From positions 310,001-374,000 of the forward strand of contig JAFWEX010000150.1 of the NCBI GenBank assembly GCA_017512705.1: 64,000 nucleotides of DNA, given 5' to 3'. The notes below the pieces were generated by a model. It worked only from the letters and a program-made list of their open reading frames with translations, searched no databases and had not been told where the DNA came from. This document shows, in pieces, positions 53,167 through 63,312 of the stretch (its first letter is position 1; every line of letters begins with the position of its first letter). The stretch comes from Paenibacillus sp. Its GTDB lineage: Bacteria; Bacillota; Bacilli; Paenibacillales; Paenibacillaceae. Made by a program: the position numbers and the translations under genes.

Positions 53167-53874
53167 TTATTTAGTCAGATATGATGTTGTGAGTGGCACA
53201 AATAGAGCTGAACCGGGATCTTCGGATACAATCTCCACGTACACAGCCTCCGTTCCACTTACATCCACGTCCAGACTCATCATGCCGTTTTCCGGTGATA
53301 TACTCAGCTTTTTGAGAACCGTAAGGTCTTGGTCGACAATCTGTATCTCCTGATTTCCTTTGAGCGCTGCCAGTTCCAGATGAAGAGAAGAATACTTTTT
53401 GCCCGTATTAATCTGAATATCGTCCCCTTGTTTCTTAGGATCATTATGCAGATAGACATCCTTGTAGTCTTTACCGTTGTATGTTGTCTCAGCTGGATCT
53501 TTCGTATGCCATGCGATCGAGCCCAGTACAGATGTTCCAAGAGAACTTAACGTTAATTTTTCGCTGCTTACCGGCGCCGAGCCAGTGGTTCCACCGATCA
53601 GGACGGATGAAGTTGCCGCATCATATGTGATCTCTGTACCAAGCAGAGTGCCCACCGCGCGTACTGGCAGATACGTGGTTCCATTATAAGTAATCGGCAG
53701 TACTGTCTTTCCATTGCTATCTTTGGCTGTTACGACCTCACCATTCAGCTTCAAGGTAATCTTACTATTCAAATATGCTTTGATCTGTTCCAAACCTGTA
53801 GCCGCCAACGCACCTGTACCTATCCCAAGCGTCAGTGTGCCCACCATTAAACCGAGTACGACCTTCTTCTTCAT
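53167..53874 (-). CDS. Secreted copper-amine-oxidase-N (stalk) domain protein
   Basis: A 235-residue exported protein. Signal peptide 1-24 (ending GALAA); residues 28-95 form a Cu-amine-oxidase N-terminal-like domain (ITLKLNGEVVTAKDSNGKTV, then YNGTTYLPVRAVGTLLG), a common wall-associated module in Paenibacillus. The rest (about 105-235) looks like a beta-sandwich of the NPCBM/carbohydrate-binding kind (SSLHLELAALKGNQEIQIVD, VYVEIVSEDPGSALFVPLTT). No catalytic residues. Likely a surface adhesin or binding protein. Confidence 0.8.
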   Translation of the reverse strand: MKKKVVLGLMVGTLTLGIGTGALAATGLEQIKAYLNSKITLKLNGEVVTAKDSNGKTVLPITYNGTTYLPVRAVGTLLGTEITYDAATSSVLIGGTTGSAPVSSEKLTLSSLGTSVLGSIAWHTKDPAETTYNGKDYKDVYLHNDPKKQGDDIQINTGKKYSSLHLELAALKGNQEIQIVDQDLTVLKKLSISPENGMMSLDVDVSGTEAVYVEIVSEDPGSALFVPLTTSYLTK

Positions 53875-54113
53875 CCTAATTCCCTCCCAGACATTTAAAT
53901 GAGTTGTCCTTTATACATTTAAATGACTAAAGCAGTAATGTCAATTATTTCCGAGTAATTTTCTAATCTTTTTTATTCCAGGCAGCACAAAATGAGGCTG
54001 GAGTACTTCCTTTTTTTCAGCCCCTTGCACTGGACACCGTTGCCATAACTTGTCCCATATGAATTAAAGATATATCGACCGCTCTTATGCTGCAGCTCCA
54101 TCGATTGACATAC

Positions 54114-54959
54114 TCAATCAAATGATTCGTAGTACTCCTCTTCATATACTTCCATACTGTATTTCAGCTCACTCGCTTGCCATTCCCCGTTCTGATACGC
54201 ATAGACGAATGTCAAATCGCCTGCATATAAACCCTCACCATATGCTCCAGACGTTGATACAACAAGCTTGCCATCTTCAACACTATAATAGGTCACACGA
54301 CCAAACTGTAACTTGCCATGATAGACACCATCACCGGCTGCTTTCTCCACACGAGTTGTTTCCGTAGGAACACCGTTTACGGTCACGCCGATCTCGATAT
54401 GGTCGGAGTTCACCGTAACGTTGGATTCTACATGATCCTTTACGATGTCATCCAAGGATTGCATCTTCATTACTTCCAGTGATATCGGGTCCAAAATATG
54501 AGCCTGGCCCAGATAAATTCCGGTTCCGTGTCCTTCTGAATACAATACGACAATCTCTTTTTTACCGTCCTCATTCAAATCAAGTTCATGTACTTCAGGT
54601 TTATAGGCCCCACCTTCTGCACGCCAATCACTGAATTCACGCTTCTTGCCATTGACCTCAACGACAAGGCCATTATATATATATCCCGAACCTTCGACAC
54701 TCATTGGGTACACTCGAACATTGTTATTCTCTGGTGCTACCGAAACATCATCTGCTTTAATCGGTGTTTTGTCTCTATTGCTGTTCACTTCATCATTCTT
54801 CAAATCGATATGGGAAGCCTCGACCGCTACGGTCTGGCTGGATGAATTATCTATATTAAGCTGTTGTTGCGACTCATTTGTCGTTTTGGCAGTCGAAGTT
54901 ACTGAAAGTGTAGCAACCGCCAAAATAATCATCAGCAGGATACCTGTCCAAGTTTTCAA
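54114..54959 (-). CDS. Exported protein of unknown function
   Basis: A 281-residue protein with an N-terminal signal or anchor (about 4-24, GILLMIILAVATLSVTS), a Ser/Asn-rich linker, and a beta-rich domain from about 80. It contains an EF-hand-like, FG-GAP-type segment DLNEDGKKEIVVLYSEGHGT, as in integrin-like VCBS repeats, and an acidic C-terminus (EEEYYESFD). Starts at TTG with AAGGAG nine bases upstream. Not recognised further. Confidence 0.7.
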   Translation of the reverse strand: MKTWTGILLMIILAVATLSVTSTAKTTNESQQQLNIDNSSSQTVAVEASHIDLKNDEVNSNRDKTPIKADDVSVAPENNNVRVYPMSVEGSGYIYNGLVVEVNGKKREFSDWRAEGGAYKPEVHELDLNEDGKKEIVVLYSEGHGTGIYLGQAHILDPISLEVMKMQSLDDIVKDHVESNVTVNSDHIEIGVTVNGVPTETTRVEKAAGDGVYHGKLQFGRVTYYSVEDGKLVVSTSGAYGEGLYAGDLTFVYAYQNGEWQASELKYSMEVYEEEYYESFD

Positions 54960-55111
54960 TATACTGGGCTCCTTCTTCTGTTGTAATAATATTATTATAT
55001 CTTCATTTATCGCCCGCGCGTTGCAATTTTGTTAATCTTTATTAAAAAATCTTTACAAATCACCATTGTCACGAAAAAACGTTCGTCTTTAACCAGAATA
55101 GGCTAATTTTT

Positions 55112-55240
55112 ATGACAAAAAATCAATTTCATAACTCATTAAATTATCGTTTTGTAACTAGATTAGACAAATTGGATCTTTTTGATCTATATCTAGCCTT
55201 GATTGAAGCTGCTGAAGGTATTATGAAATTGATTCAATAA
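55112..55240 (+). CDS. Possible 42-residue peptide
   Basis: An intact small ORF in an otherwise empty 300-base stretch: MTKNQFHNSLNYRFVTRLDK followed by an amphipathic helix-like LDLFDLYLALIEAAEGIMKLIQ. It ends right at a hairpin with T residues that could terminate it. The ribosome site is poor (AGG nine bases upstream), so this is uncertain. Confidence 0.28.
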   Translation: MTKNQFHNSLNYRFVTRLDKLDLFDLYLALIEAAEGIMKLIQ

Positions 55241-55285
55241 AAAAAGCATTTCGGAAACAGCTCAAGGCTGCATCCGAAATGCTTT
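55237..55285 (-). terminator. Terminator of the second chemoreceptor gene
   Basis: AAAGCATTTCGG (55243-55254) pairs perfectly with CCGAAATGCTTT (55274-55285); the 5' arm on the minus strand lies within the coding end. TTTTTTATT follows. Confidence 0.85.
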
Positions 55286-56539
55286 CGTTTTATCGAGTAA
55301 CCGATCTGTTAACCGTCTTAACTCTTCCGCTGATGAAGATATCTCCTCCATAATTGCGGTTTCTTCATGTGCAGCATCCATGATCCGATTAGCTTCATCC
55401 GAGAAAGAGCTCGCTTTGCCTTGTATCTTCTTCACATTGCCGTGTGTTTGCTCCACACGTCCCGTCTGTTCAGCAATTTTGGAGCCGATCTCATGTGCAC
55501 CTTTCATGAATACTTCAACCGTACCCGTTAGTTCATGTAATGTCTGATCCACGGAAATGGTCCGTTCTGACTCATCTACAACCAATCCATGCTGTTCTTG
55601 ACTAAGCTGCACAGTTTCCCCGATTCGTTGCTGCACACGGCTAATCAGCTCATTAATTCGATGTACCGAATCTTTACTCTCATCAGCAAGTTTACGAATC
55701 TGCTGAGCAACAACTGCAAAACCTGCCCCTTCTTCCCCTGCTCGGGCGGCTTCAATGGAAGCGTTCAGGGCAAGCAACCCTGTTTCTTCAGCTATATTTT
55801 TGACCGACTGTGTAATCACTTCAATATCGGAAGCTTCCTTCTCCAATAGCAGCATAATATCACGAGAACGATTGTGTGACTCAGCCAGCTCGTCCATACC
55901 TTTCATCAGTGAAGAGAATGTTTCCTTCGTATGATCCACCGATTGTTCCATCTGACCGGACAGTTCTGTCATCCCCAAAGACTGATGTTGCATCTTCTGA
56001 AAATCATTCAACATTTCATCAGCTGTAATCAAGGAATGATGGGAAGTCACTTTTTGCTCTTCAACACCTACCGCAATATGATTAACCGCTTCCGACATCA
56101 TCTCGATCTGCTCCGCTGCCTGGGTAATCGCCTCACTAAGCGACTGTGCATTCTGAGAGGTTGTGCGTGTACTTTCCGCAATATCGTTCACAATACTTCT
56201 CAGATTAGAAACCATGACGTTGAAAGCATCATATAATACGGTAAGCTCATCTTGAGCGCGGCGATGCGGAATTTCCGTAGTCAAATCTCCCGAAGATACC
56301 TGCTGCGCAGCACGAGACAGCCGAACAATCGGACGAGTCAGGTAGCGAGAAGCCATCCACCCGAGAATTCCGTTCCAGCATACCCCCATAAGCAGAATGA
56401 TCGATATGTACAGCCAGTTTGGTATATCAAGCGAAACCCAATCTTTCACAAAAAAAATAAAAAAGCCGCTAGTTCCGTACGTAATAATTGAGATAAGTAC
56501 CAAACCAGCGACACTCTTCGCCCCTAAAGTCCATTTCAT
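55262..56539 (-). CDS. Short methyl-accepting chemotaxis protein without sensor domain
   Basis: A 425-residue receptor with two adjoining membrane helices (about 8-30 and 40-62) separated by only about ten residues, so almost no outside sensor. HAMP-like region 63-115 ([20 protein letters not shown]) and the methyl-accepting domain with the tip [23 protein letters not shown] follow. Such receptors sense within the membrane or cytoplasm, or relay signals from partner proteins. The upstream region 56540-56760 shows a small AATTCT/AGAATT palindrome near 56720 and no other gene. Confidence 0.88.
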   Translation of the reverse strand: MKWTLGAKSVAGLVLISIITYGTSGFFIFFVKDWVSLDIPNWLYISIILLMGVCWNGILGWMASRYLTRPIVRLSRAAQQVSSGDLTTEIPHRRAQDELTVLYDAFNVMVSNLRSIVNDIAESTRTTSQNAQSLSEAITQAAEQIEMMSEAVNHIAVGVEEQKVTSHHSLITADEMLNDFQKMQHQSLGMTELSGQMEQSVDHTKETFSSLMKGMDELAESHNRSRDIMLLLEKEASDIEVITQSVKNIAEETGLLALNASIEAARAGEEGAGFAVVAQQIRKLADESKDSVHRINELISRVQQRIGETVQLSQEQHGLVVDESERTISVDQTLHELTGTVEVFMKGAHEIGSKIAEQTGRVEQTHGNVKKIQGKASSFSDEANRIMDAAHEETAIMEEISSSAEELRRLTDRLLDKTKAFRMQP

Positions 56540-56787
56540 GTGTTCGCACCCCGTAGTCCTTTTTTCCTATTTTACCAATATGATACCATATTTCATGTGA
56601 TTAATATCACTGAAAACGCTGTATTCTCGTCATGATTCGCTGTCCATACATGACTTTATTACTACAAAAATCACTCAAATTGAATAAGACAAGCTTGGAT
56701 AGACCTCCTTATAAATTTAATTCTTGTAGAGAATTTTAGATTTTCTAATTTAAATTATTATCGGTTACAAGAAAAGAATCATTTAGC

Positions 56788-56817
56788 TTGGCATCTATTT
56801 TGCTTAAATGGTATACT
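56788..56817 (+). promoter_or_regulatory. SigA promoter of aspA
   Basis: TTGGCA (56788-56793), 18-base spacer, TATACT (56812-56817), giving a start near 56824 and a leader of about 55 bases. Confidence 0.65.
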
Positions 56818-56878
56818 GAGTGCGTTTCAGCAATGCTGGAGCAGAAGTATTTTTATGATGCCAATGGAGGCGAACGAG

Positions 56879-58312
56879 ATGTCTACTATGTCCACACGGA
56901 CGGAAAAAGATTTTATCGGCGAAAAAGAAATCCCGGATTATGCGTACTATGGAATTCAGACGGTGCGGGCTGTAGAAAACTTTCCGATTACCGGCGTTCC
57001 GGTTCACCGCGAGCTGATTACAGCATTGGCCGCTGTTAAAAAGGCTGCTGCTATGGCAAACATGGAACTGAAAATGCTTCCATCCAAAATCGGAGAAGTG
57101 ATCATCATGGCGGCGGATGAAATGATGAAAGGCCATCATCTCGATCATTTTATTGTAGACTCCATTCAGGGTGGTGCGGGCACCTCCATGAATATGAATA
57201 TCAACGAAATTTTGGCTAATCGCGGACTTGAACTGTTGACCAAAAGCAAGGGTGACTACTTCCACTGTAATCCTAACAATCATGTGAACATGTCCCAGTC
57301 TACGAATGACGTTGTGCCAACAGCCCTGCGCATCGCGGCATATCGCCTATCCGAGACTCTGCTGGATACAATGAAGAAGTTGCAAGAAGCTTTTCACAAA
57401 AAAGAAATCGAGTTCAACGACGTTGTTAAAGTGGGACGTACTCATCTGCAGGATGCCGTACCGATCCGTCTAGGTCAAGAATTCGGTGCTTATGCTCGTG
57501 TCATTGGGCGGGACATTGAACGTCTCGAATATGCTAACAAACGCTTGCTCAAGATTAATATGGGTGCTACAGCTGTTGGAACAGGGCTCAATGCCAAACC
57601 TGAGTACATTGTCAAGGTTACCGAGCATCTGTCCGAGGTAACGGGTCTGCCGCTGCAGACCGCAGACGATCTGGTTGACGCGACTCAGAACACAGATGCA
57701 TATTTGGAACTCTCAGCAGCCCTGAAAGTATGTGCAGTCAGCCTGTCCAAAATCTGTAATGACATCCGCATGATGGCTTCAGGTCCACGTGCTGGACTGA
57801 ATGAATTGCTTCTGCCGGCTCGTCAGCCTGGTTCTTCCATTATGCCGGGTAAGGTTAATCCGGTGATGGCCGAGGTGATTAATCAGGTATCCTTCCAGGT
57901 TATGGGGAACGACCATACGATCTGTATGGCCTGTGAAGCAGGTCAATTCGAACTGAATGTTATGGGTCCAGTCATTGCCTTTAACCTGTTGCAATCACTG
58001 AAGATCATGAATAACGGTATTGATGTCTTCACCAGATATGCAGTGGAAGAGATGGAAGCTAATCGTGAGCGCTGTGAATCAATTATGAAACAAAGCTTCA
58101 GTGTCGTTACGGCCCTGAATCCTCACCTTGGCTACAACGTAGCTGCCACGATCGTAAAAGAAGCGCTAAAGACAGGCATGAGTCTACAGGAAATCATTCT
58201 GGAGCGAGGCTTGCTGACACCGGAAGAATTGGAAGAGATTTTACATCCGGAGCAGATGACCACCCCAGGTATTGCTGGAGAACATTTCTTGCGTAACATG
58301 GAGCGTTTATAA
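56879..58312 (+). CDS. aspA: Aspartate ammonia-lyase
   Basis: Converts L-aspartate to fumarate and ammonia in the cytosol. The 477-residue protein has the aspartase/fumarase signature GSSIMPGKVNPV, the substrate loop residues THLQDAVPIRLGQEFGAY, GDYFHCNPNNHVNMSQSTND and the N-terminal KEIPDYAYYGIQTVRAVENF. Its length is normal for AspA rather than for fumarase (about 460). ATG 56879 is chosen for GGAGG eight bases upstream; the frame opens 24 bases earlier. Single gene with its own promoter and terminator. Confidence 0.95.
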   Translation: MSTMSTRTEKDFIGEKEIPDYAYYGIQTVRAVENFPITGVPVHRELITALAAVKKAAAMANMELKMLPSKIGEVIIMAADEMMKGHHLDHFIVDSIQGGAGTSMNMNINEILANRGLELLTKSKGDYFHCNPNNHVNMSQSTNDVVPTALRIAAYRLSETLLDTMKKLQEAFHKKEIEFNDVVKVGRTHLQDAVPIRLGQEFGAYARVIGRDIERLEYANKRLLKINMGATAVGTGLNAKPEYIVKVTEHLSEVTGLPLQTADDLVDATQNTDAYLELSAALKVCAVSLSKICNDIRMMASGPRAGLNELLLPARQPGSSIMPGKVNPVMAEVINQVSFQVMGNDHTICMACEAGQFELNVMGPVIAFNLLQSLKIMNNGIDVFTRYAVEEMEANRERCESIMKQSFSVVTALNPHLGYNVAATIVKEALKTGMSLQEIILERGLLTPEELEEILHPEQMTTPGIAGEHFLRNMERL

Positions 58313-58337
58313 TATATATAGAGCATCATCCAAAAAT

Positions 58338-58386
58338 GTTAAAATCCCTGTTGATCCGGATGTCCGGATCAACAGGGATTTTTGTA
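58338..58386 (+). terminator. Terminator between aspA and rpoN
   Basis: A perfect 19-pair stem, from AAATCCCTGTTG (58342) to CAACAGGGATTT (58381), with a two-base loop and TTT after it. It can also act on the convergent rpoN transcript. Confidence 0.92.
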
Positions 58387-58439
58387 ATATCTAATGCAAC
58401 GTTCAGTTATCATTCCAACTGATTTTGATACGATTGTGC

Positions 58440-59738
58440 TCATCGTTTTCGTTCCAGAGACGATAAAATACGCAGTTCCTCCCTATACTTCGCAATGGTT
58501 CTTCGGGATATCACAATTCCTTCATCAGCTAGAATAGCAGCTAATCGGCTGTCTGAATAAGGTCTGCTCATCTGCTCCGTTCGAATAATTTCCTTCAGCC
58601 GCATTTTTACAGCCGATGCGGACGTCTGCTGCCCGGATACTGTTGAAATGCCAGAATCAAAAAAATGCTTCAGCTCATAGATCCCATAGGGGGTGTGTAT
58701 AAATTTATTCTTCACGGCACGGCTGACGGTCGATTCATGCATATCGATTTTCTCGGCAATAACCGTAAGATTAAGCGGTACTATGGCAGCAGGCCCCTCA
58801 CTCAAAAACGGCTTCTGCTCATCCATAACCGCCTTCATTACACTTAGCAGCGTCCTGCGTCTCATCTGCACACTACGCACAATGGCCTTCGCCTCTGACG
58901 CCTGATTCAGCCAGAACTGGCTGGGAGCTGAGCCTCTTACCCAGCTGCTACAAGCCTCATTCAAGGATACGCGTGGATTACCTGCTGCAAGCAATCCGAG
59001 CACCCTCTCCCCTTGAACGAACTCTACATAGGCATCAGGAGCGATATAATAAGAGCGTTCATTACATCCGATCGAGCGGCACGGCTTGGGGTTCAGTCGG
59101 ATAATATAGTCATATGCTTCTTGTGCTTCTCGTGAGGTTATACCTAACCTGCCTGCTGTCCGTCCGGGATGAAAAGGAACCAAAGCCTTCAGCCCGGCCT
59201 GCACCATGTGTTCGGCATAACGTGCAGCAGACGCATCACGCCGAATCTGCAGCAGCAAGCATTCCTGCAAACTCCGTGCTCCTACACCCGGAGGGTCCAG
59301 CGACTGCAGCAGGCAGAGCCCTATGTTTAGTTCGCCTGAAGAAACCCCCAATTCAGACTGCACCTCTGACAGTTCAATCCTCAAATATCCATCTTCATCT
59401 ACACATCCAGCCAAATAAGAAGCGACTCTCCCGGGTCCGTTCGGAACATTCATCAAACGAATTTGCGAAGCAAGTAACTGTTCCAGCGTAGGCTCCATCC
59501 CTTTGACCTGCAGCAAAGGATCATAGGAATCCAGCCAGCGCAAATTATTCTTCCGTGCATATTTAGAAAAGTGTATTGATTGCTCTTCCAGTTCAAGCAG
59601 CGGATTATCTGCTGCGGCATCCTGTAAATAACGCGATAGCTCCTGACCGGACAAGGTTAGCAAATGAAAGGACTGCTTCATCTCCGGCGTGATGGACAGC
59701 CGGAACCGCTGTTCTTGCACTAATTGAACACCTAACAT
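58440..59738 (-). CDS. rpoN: RNA polymerase sigma-54 factor (RpoN/SigL)
   Basis: A 432-residue sigma-54 factor. Region I (about 1-50) has the Gln/Leu-rich helix typical of activator-responsive sigma-54 (QEQRFRLSITPEMKQSFHLL). The core-binding region follows, then an HTH (IAEKIDMHESTVSRAVKNKF, about 327-346) and the RpoN box SRRTIAKYRE near 413-422 that reads the -24 element. AAGGAGGG lies before the ATG. Its neighbours are proline-catabolic genes with two clear -24/-12 promoters, so the factor sits beside its likely targets. Confidence 0.95.
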   Translation of the reverse strand: MLGVQLVQEQRFRLSITPEMKQSFHLLTLSGQELSRYLQDAAADNPLLELEEQSIHFSKYARKNNLRWLDSYDPLLQVKGMEPTLEQLLASQIRLMNVPNGPGRVASYLAGCVDEDGYLRIELSEVQSELGVSSGELNIGLCLLQSLDPPGVGARSLQECLLLQIRRDASAARYAEHMVQAGLKALVPFHPGRTAGRLGITSREAQEAYDYIIRLNPKPCRSIGCNERSYYIAPDAYVEFVQGERVLGLLAAGNPRVSLNEACSSWVRGSAPSQFWLNQASEAKAIVRSVQMRRRTLLSVMKAVMDEQKPFLSEGPAAIVPLNLTVIAEKIDMHESTVSRAVKNKFIHTPYGIYELKHFFDSGISTVSGQQTSASAVKMRLKEIIRTEQMSRPYSDSRLAAILADEGIVISRRTIAKYREELRILSSLERKR

Positions 59739-59895
59739 CCAATGCCCTCCTTATGTCACGCTGGACATGAATTTAATGCAGTATGCACTTTGAGTTGTCA
59801 TCCGGTCACTTCTATTTACATAAAAAGGGATTTGCAGGCATGATATCATATAAGCAAGTCCTTGTCAGCAGTATTCATCTACATCCTTGCATTTT

Positions 59896-61443
59896 TCAAT
59901 ATTTCTCAGATACGAGCTTGGCTTGAGTAAAGAGCAGCAGATAATCTCTGCCTCCTGCTTTAGAATCTGTACCCGACATATTGAAGCCGCCAAAAGGATG
60001 TGTGCCCACTAAGGCCCCCGTACACTTGCGATTGAAATACAAATTGCCCGCAAAATATTCACGTCTTGCTTGCTCCAGATGTGCCCGATTACGCGAGATA
60101 ACGGCACCTGTCAAACCATAGTCTGTATTGTTAGCAATCTCCAGCGCATCCTGGAATGAATCGGCTTTAATAAAAGCGAGTACCGGGCCGAAGATCTCCT
60201 CCTGTGCAATTCGAGCCTGAGGGTTCACTTCTGCGATAATCGTCGGTTCAATGAAATAACCTGCGGCATCCCCTGTACCTCCGCCATAAACTAGACGTCC
60301 TTCCTCTTTACCTATCTCAATATATTCTGTGATCTTCGCATAGGCCTTATCGTCGATGACAGGCCCCATGTAATTCCCTGCCTGTAACGGACTGCCCATC
60401 GTCAGCTTCTGTGTACGTTCCACTACCTTTTGTAACACTTCATCATATACATCCTTATGAATAATGGCACGGGAGCAGGCAGAACATTTTTGCCCGGAGA
60501 AGCCAAAAGCGGAGGCCGTAATCGATTCGGCTGCCAGTTCCAGATCACTGTCATTGTCAACGACGATCGAATCCTTACCCCCCATCTCAGCAATAACACG
60601 TTTAATCCACTTTTGTCCCGGAGCGGTGCGCGCAGCGCGTTCATTGATTCGCAAGCCAACATCCCGAGAACCGGTGAAACTGATAAAACGGGTCAGTGCA
60701 TGATCCACAAGATAATCCCCTACCTCGCTGCCCGGCCCCGGCAAGAAGTTAACCACACCGTTCGGCAGACCAACTTCTTGAAGCAGTTCCATGAACTTGG
60801 CCGCAATAACCGGAGTGGTACTCGCAGGTTTTAATACTACTGTATTGCCCGATACCAATGCAGCTGAAGTCATGCCTGCCATAATCGCCAGCGGAAAATT
60901 CCACGGCGGGATAACCACCCCCACTCCCAGCGGAATGTACGTCAGCTCATTATCCTCACCTGCAATTCGAACAAGCGGTTGCGGTTCACTAAGACGTTGC
61001 ATTTCTCTTGCATAAAACTCCATAAAGTCAATGGCTTCTGCGGTGTCTGCATCCGCTTCCGCCCATGTTTTGCCCGCCTCATAGACCATCCAGGCGGAGA
61101 ACTCGTGCTTGCGGCGACGCATGATTGCAGCCGCTTTGTACAGATAACGGGCCCGTTCATTCGGGTCCGTATGTTTCCAGGTCTCGAACGTCTGAGCTGC
61201 GGTCTGGATGGCCTTCTCGGCCAGCTCCTGATTCGCTTGATGAATCGTTCCAATGACCTGATCCTTTGCAGCCGGGTTTACGGAGGTTAACGTGCGGCTG
61301 CTAGTTACTTTTTGCCCATCGATAATCATTGAATATTCTTGCCCGAGCTCAGATTCAACTTTGCGGAGTGCTTCTTCAAAGGCGTCCCGGTTCGCTTGCA
61401 CCGTAAAAGCTGTAAATGGTTCGTTAACAAATGGGATATTCAT
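59896..61443 (-). CDS. rocA: 1-pyrroline-5-carboxylate dehydrogenase
   Basis: Oxidises P5C (glutamate semialdehyde) to glutamate with NAD+, the last step of proline and arginine breakdown. The 515-residue length equals that of B. subtilis RocA. The aldehyde dehydrogenase nucleophile Cys320 lies in [12 protein letters not shown] and the general base Glu286 in [19 protein letters not shown] near 179-187 is the cofactor site. ATG 61443 has AAGGAGG about nine bases upstream; the frame extends ten residues. A perfect sigma-54 promoter lies about 100 bases upstream. Gene also called pruA. Confidence 0.95.
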   Translation of the reverse strand: MNIPFVNEPFTAFTVQANRDAFEEALRKVESELGQEYSMIIDGQKVTSSRTLTSVNPAAKDQVIGTIHQANQELAEKAIQTAAQTFETWKHTDPNERARYLYKAAAIMRRRKHEFSAWMVYEAGKTWAEADADTAEAIDFMEFYAREMQRLSEPQPLVRIAGEDNELTYIPLGVGVVIPPWNFPLAIMAGMTSAALVSGNTVVLKPASTTPVIAAKFMELLQEVGLPNGVVNFLPGPGSEVGDYLVDHALTRFISFTGSRDVGLRINERAARTAPGQKWIKRVIAEMGGKDSIVVDNDSDLELAAESITASAFGFSGQKCSACSRAIIHKDVYDEVLQKVVERTQKLTMGSPLQAGNYMGPVIDDKAYAKITEYIEIGKEEGRLVYGGGTGDAAGYFIEPTIIAEVNPQARIAQEEIFGPVLAFIKADSFQDALEIANNTDYGLTGAVISRNRAHLEQARREYFAGNLYFNRKCTGALVGTHPFGGFNMSGTDSKAGGRDYLLLFTQAKLVSEKY

Positions 61444-61546
61444 CAGTAATTCCTCCTTCAAGATATAGGTCACTGGCTGGTCATATGAAGCTATGGGTGG
61501 CTCCCCGCCAGAACTCGCGCCGAATGCGCCTCACCAAAATATATGA

Positions 61547-61563
61547 AGCAAGAAGCGTGCCAA
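61547..61563 (-). promoter_or_regulatory. Sigma-54 (-24/-12) promoter of rocA
   Basis: Minus strand TTGGCACGCTTCTTGCT: GG and GC dinucleotides ten bases apart, identical to the TGGCACG-N4-TTGCT consensus. Requires an enhancer-binding activator. Confidence 0.88.
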
Positions 61564-61789
61564 CTCCGCTTGAAAATGAATTTTTTTTTTAAAAAAGTAG
61601 GATGTATGTGCTGTATTTATGATCATTCTCACGACCACTCCGATGCCAGAATAATCTGAGAGTAGATGTAATCTCCAGTTTTTTGACTCTACTTTGCTAA
61701 GGGCAGATCTCATGATCTCGCTTGTGTCGATGATTCGTTCAACAGATATAAAAAATATTAGGGGTATCCCACGGCTAAAAGGGCCGCTC
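61564..61789. promoter_or_regulatory. Probable shared enhancer region between two sigma-54 promoters
   Basis: About 225 bases separate the divergent promoters. It contains an inverted repeat AGTAGA (near 61662) with TCTACT (near 61689) and several ATGATC-like words, any of which could bind an activator. No ORF here looks real. Confidence 0.4.
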
Positions 61790-61806
61790 TTGGCACAGTT
61801 TTTGCT
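61790..61806 (+). promoter_or_regulatory. Sigma-54 (-24/-12) promoter of the proline dehydrogenase gene
   Basis: TTGGCACAGTTTTTGCT: GG and GC separated by ten bases, one change from consensus (A for G after TGGCAC). It lies 45 bases before ATG 61851. Confidence 0.85.
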
Positions 61807-61850
61807 AGATATATGAGTACACAATCATGAATGTTTAAGGAGGTACCACG

Positions 61851-62774
61851 ATGAGTGTCGGAACGGAACTATACCGCAAAACCCTGTTAACCGTGGCTGG
61901 CAACAAAGCTGTAGAGAATCTATCTCTCAAATACGGCAAAAAGCTGGCCGGCAAATTTATTGCAGGCAGTACGCTAGAAGAGGCACTGGAGGCAATTCGG
62001 TCATTAAATAGCAAAGGGATTATGGCGACATTGGATCATCTAGGCGAGGGTATTACGCACCTGCACGAAGCGGCGCTCTACAGAGATGAATATCTGAGGC
62101 TAGTTGAAGGCATAGCAGATGAAGGTGTGGACTCCAATGTCTCACTTAAACCTACACAAATGGGGCTGGCTCTCGATTCAGAAGAGAGTTATCAGAATAT
62201 TCGCGCCGTCGCAATTCGGGCTAAAGAGCGTGAATTGTTCATACGCATTGATATGGAGGATAGTCCGTTCACACAAGCAACACTGGATATGGTGCGAAGG
62301 CTACATTCCGAAGGGCTGGATAACACCGGTACAGTATTACAAGCTTATCTTCATCGAACCGAAGAGGATACACGTGATATGATCCGGGAAGGCATTCGGC
62401 TACGCCTTGTCAAAGGAGCCTACAAAGAGCCCGCAAATATTGCTTATCAGAGCTCAGCTGAGGTTATTCACCAGTTCAAGACGATGATTCGTCATCACCT
62501 GGATCAAGGCGTGTATACAGCAGTGGCATCTCATGACGATCATATCATTAACTGGACGAAGCAATACGCCAAGGATCGGGATATCTCCCCCGAAGCCTTC
62601 GAATTCCAGATGTTATATGGACTTCGCATGAGCGAACAGGAGCGCTTGGCACAGGAAGGTTATCGCATTCGTTGTTATGTACCGTATGGCACGATGTGGT
62701 ACCCCTATTATACACGTCGTCTCGCAGAGAAACCCGCTAACCTCTGGATGGTTGTAAAAAACATGTTTCGTTAA
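61851..62774 (+). CDS. Proline dehydrogenase (FAD-dependent)
   Basis: Oxidises proline to P5C, feeding the divergent P5C dehydrogenase. A 307-residue monofunctional Gram-positive PRODH (PutM/FadM/PutB-like) with the barrel signatures ATLDHLGEGI (about 60-69), SLKPTQMGLAL (96-106), IDMEDSPFTQ, VLQAYLHRTEEDT, RLVKGAYKEP, ASHDD and the C-terminal MLYGLRMSEQ and PYGTMWYPYYTRRLAEKPAN, which bind FAD and substrate. AAGGAGG lies eight bases before the ATG. Driven by its own sigma-54 promoter. Confidence 0.94.
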   Translation: MSVGTELYRKTLLTVAGNKAVENLSLKYGKKLAGKFIAGSTLEEALEAIRSLNSKGIMATLDHLGEGITHLHEAALYRDEYLRLVEGIADEGVDSNVSLKPTQMGLALDSEESYQNIRAVAIRAKERELFIRIDMEDSPFTQATLDMVRRLHSEGLDNTGTVLQAYLHRTEEDTRDMIREGIRLRLVKGAYKEPANIAYQSSAEVIHQFKTMIRHHLDQGVYTAVASHDDHIINWTKQYAKDRDISPEAFEFQMLYGLRMSEQERLAQEGYRIRCYVPYGTMWYPYYTRRLAEKPANLWMVVKNMFR

Positions 62775-62802
62775 AACGCATCTCACAACAACGGAGTTCT
62801 AG

Positions 62803-62839
62803 CCATGTAATCCATCCCATCTGGAGAGCATGGTTTTTT
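62803..62839 (+). terminator. Terminator after the proline dehydrogenase gene
   Basis: CCATG (62803-62807) pairs with CATGG (62829-62833), with CCA/TGG inside, followed by TTTTTT. Confidence 0.7.
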
Positions 62840-62886
62840 GTTTTGGGTTTGGGTTTGTTTTGGGTTTGGGTTTGTTTTAGGTTTGG
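62840..62886 (+). repeat. G/T-rich tandem repeat
   Basis: GTTTTGGGTTTGGGTTT is repeated about 2.8 times, immediately after the terminator. Between it and 63312 the sequence is AT-rich; a TATAAT near 63259 may belong to the next gene's promoter, but no good -35 is seen. Confidence 0.75.
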
Positions 62887-63312
62887 TTATTGTTTTCCCT
62901 CAGTTTCTGGAGACAGATATGTCTAAATTATTAGAATATTCAAAATTTGAATGTAAAAATTTTTAGACATCCTCTTGCAAAATTCACAAATTTTATCTTT
63001 TCCTTCTTCGTTAATCTACCTTTTTCTCGGGATAATTCGGTCAACAGATCAAGATGAATAACATTCTTTAACTTAAAACAAATGAAATCAATCCGCCTTA
63101 AATAACTGGAATTTTATTCAATTTTAATACACCTTCAACATCCCCTCTCCGGATTGATCCATAAAATAGGATACATCCCTTTTACTTTTTCCAGCTAAAC
63201 AATCGCTTACAATCATACGAACAACGATGTCAAAAAATATATACACAATCGATGGTAAACGATATAATGAATATAATTCCAATCACTTTAATACGTATTC
63301 GAGGTGATCCTG

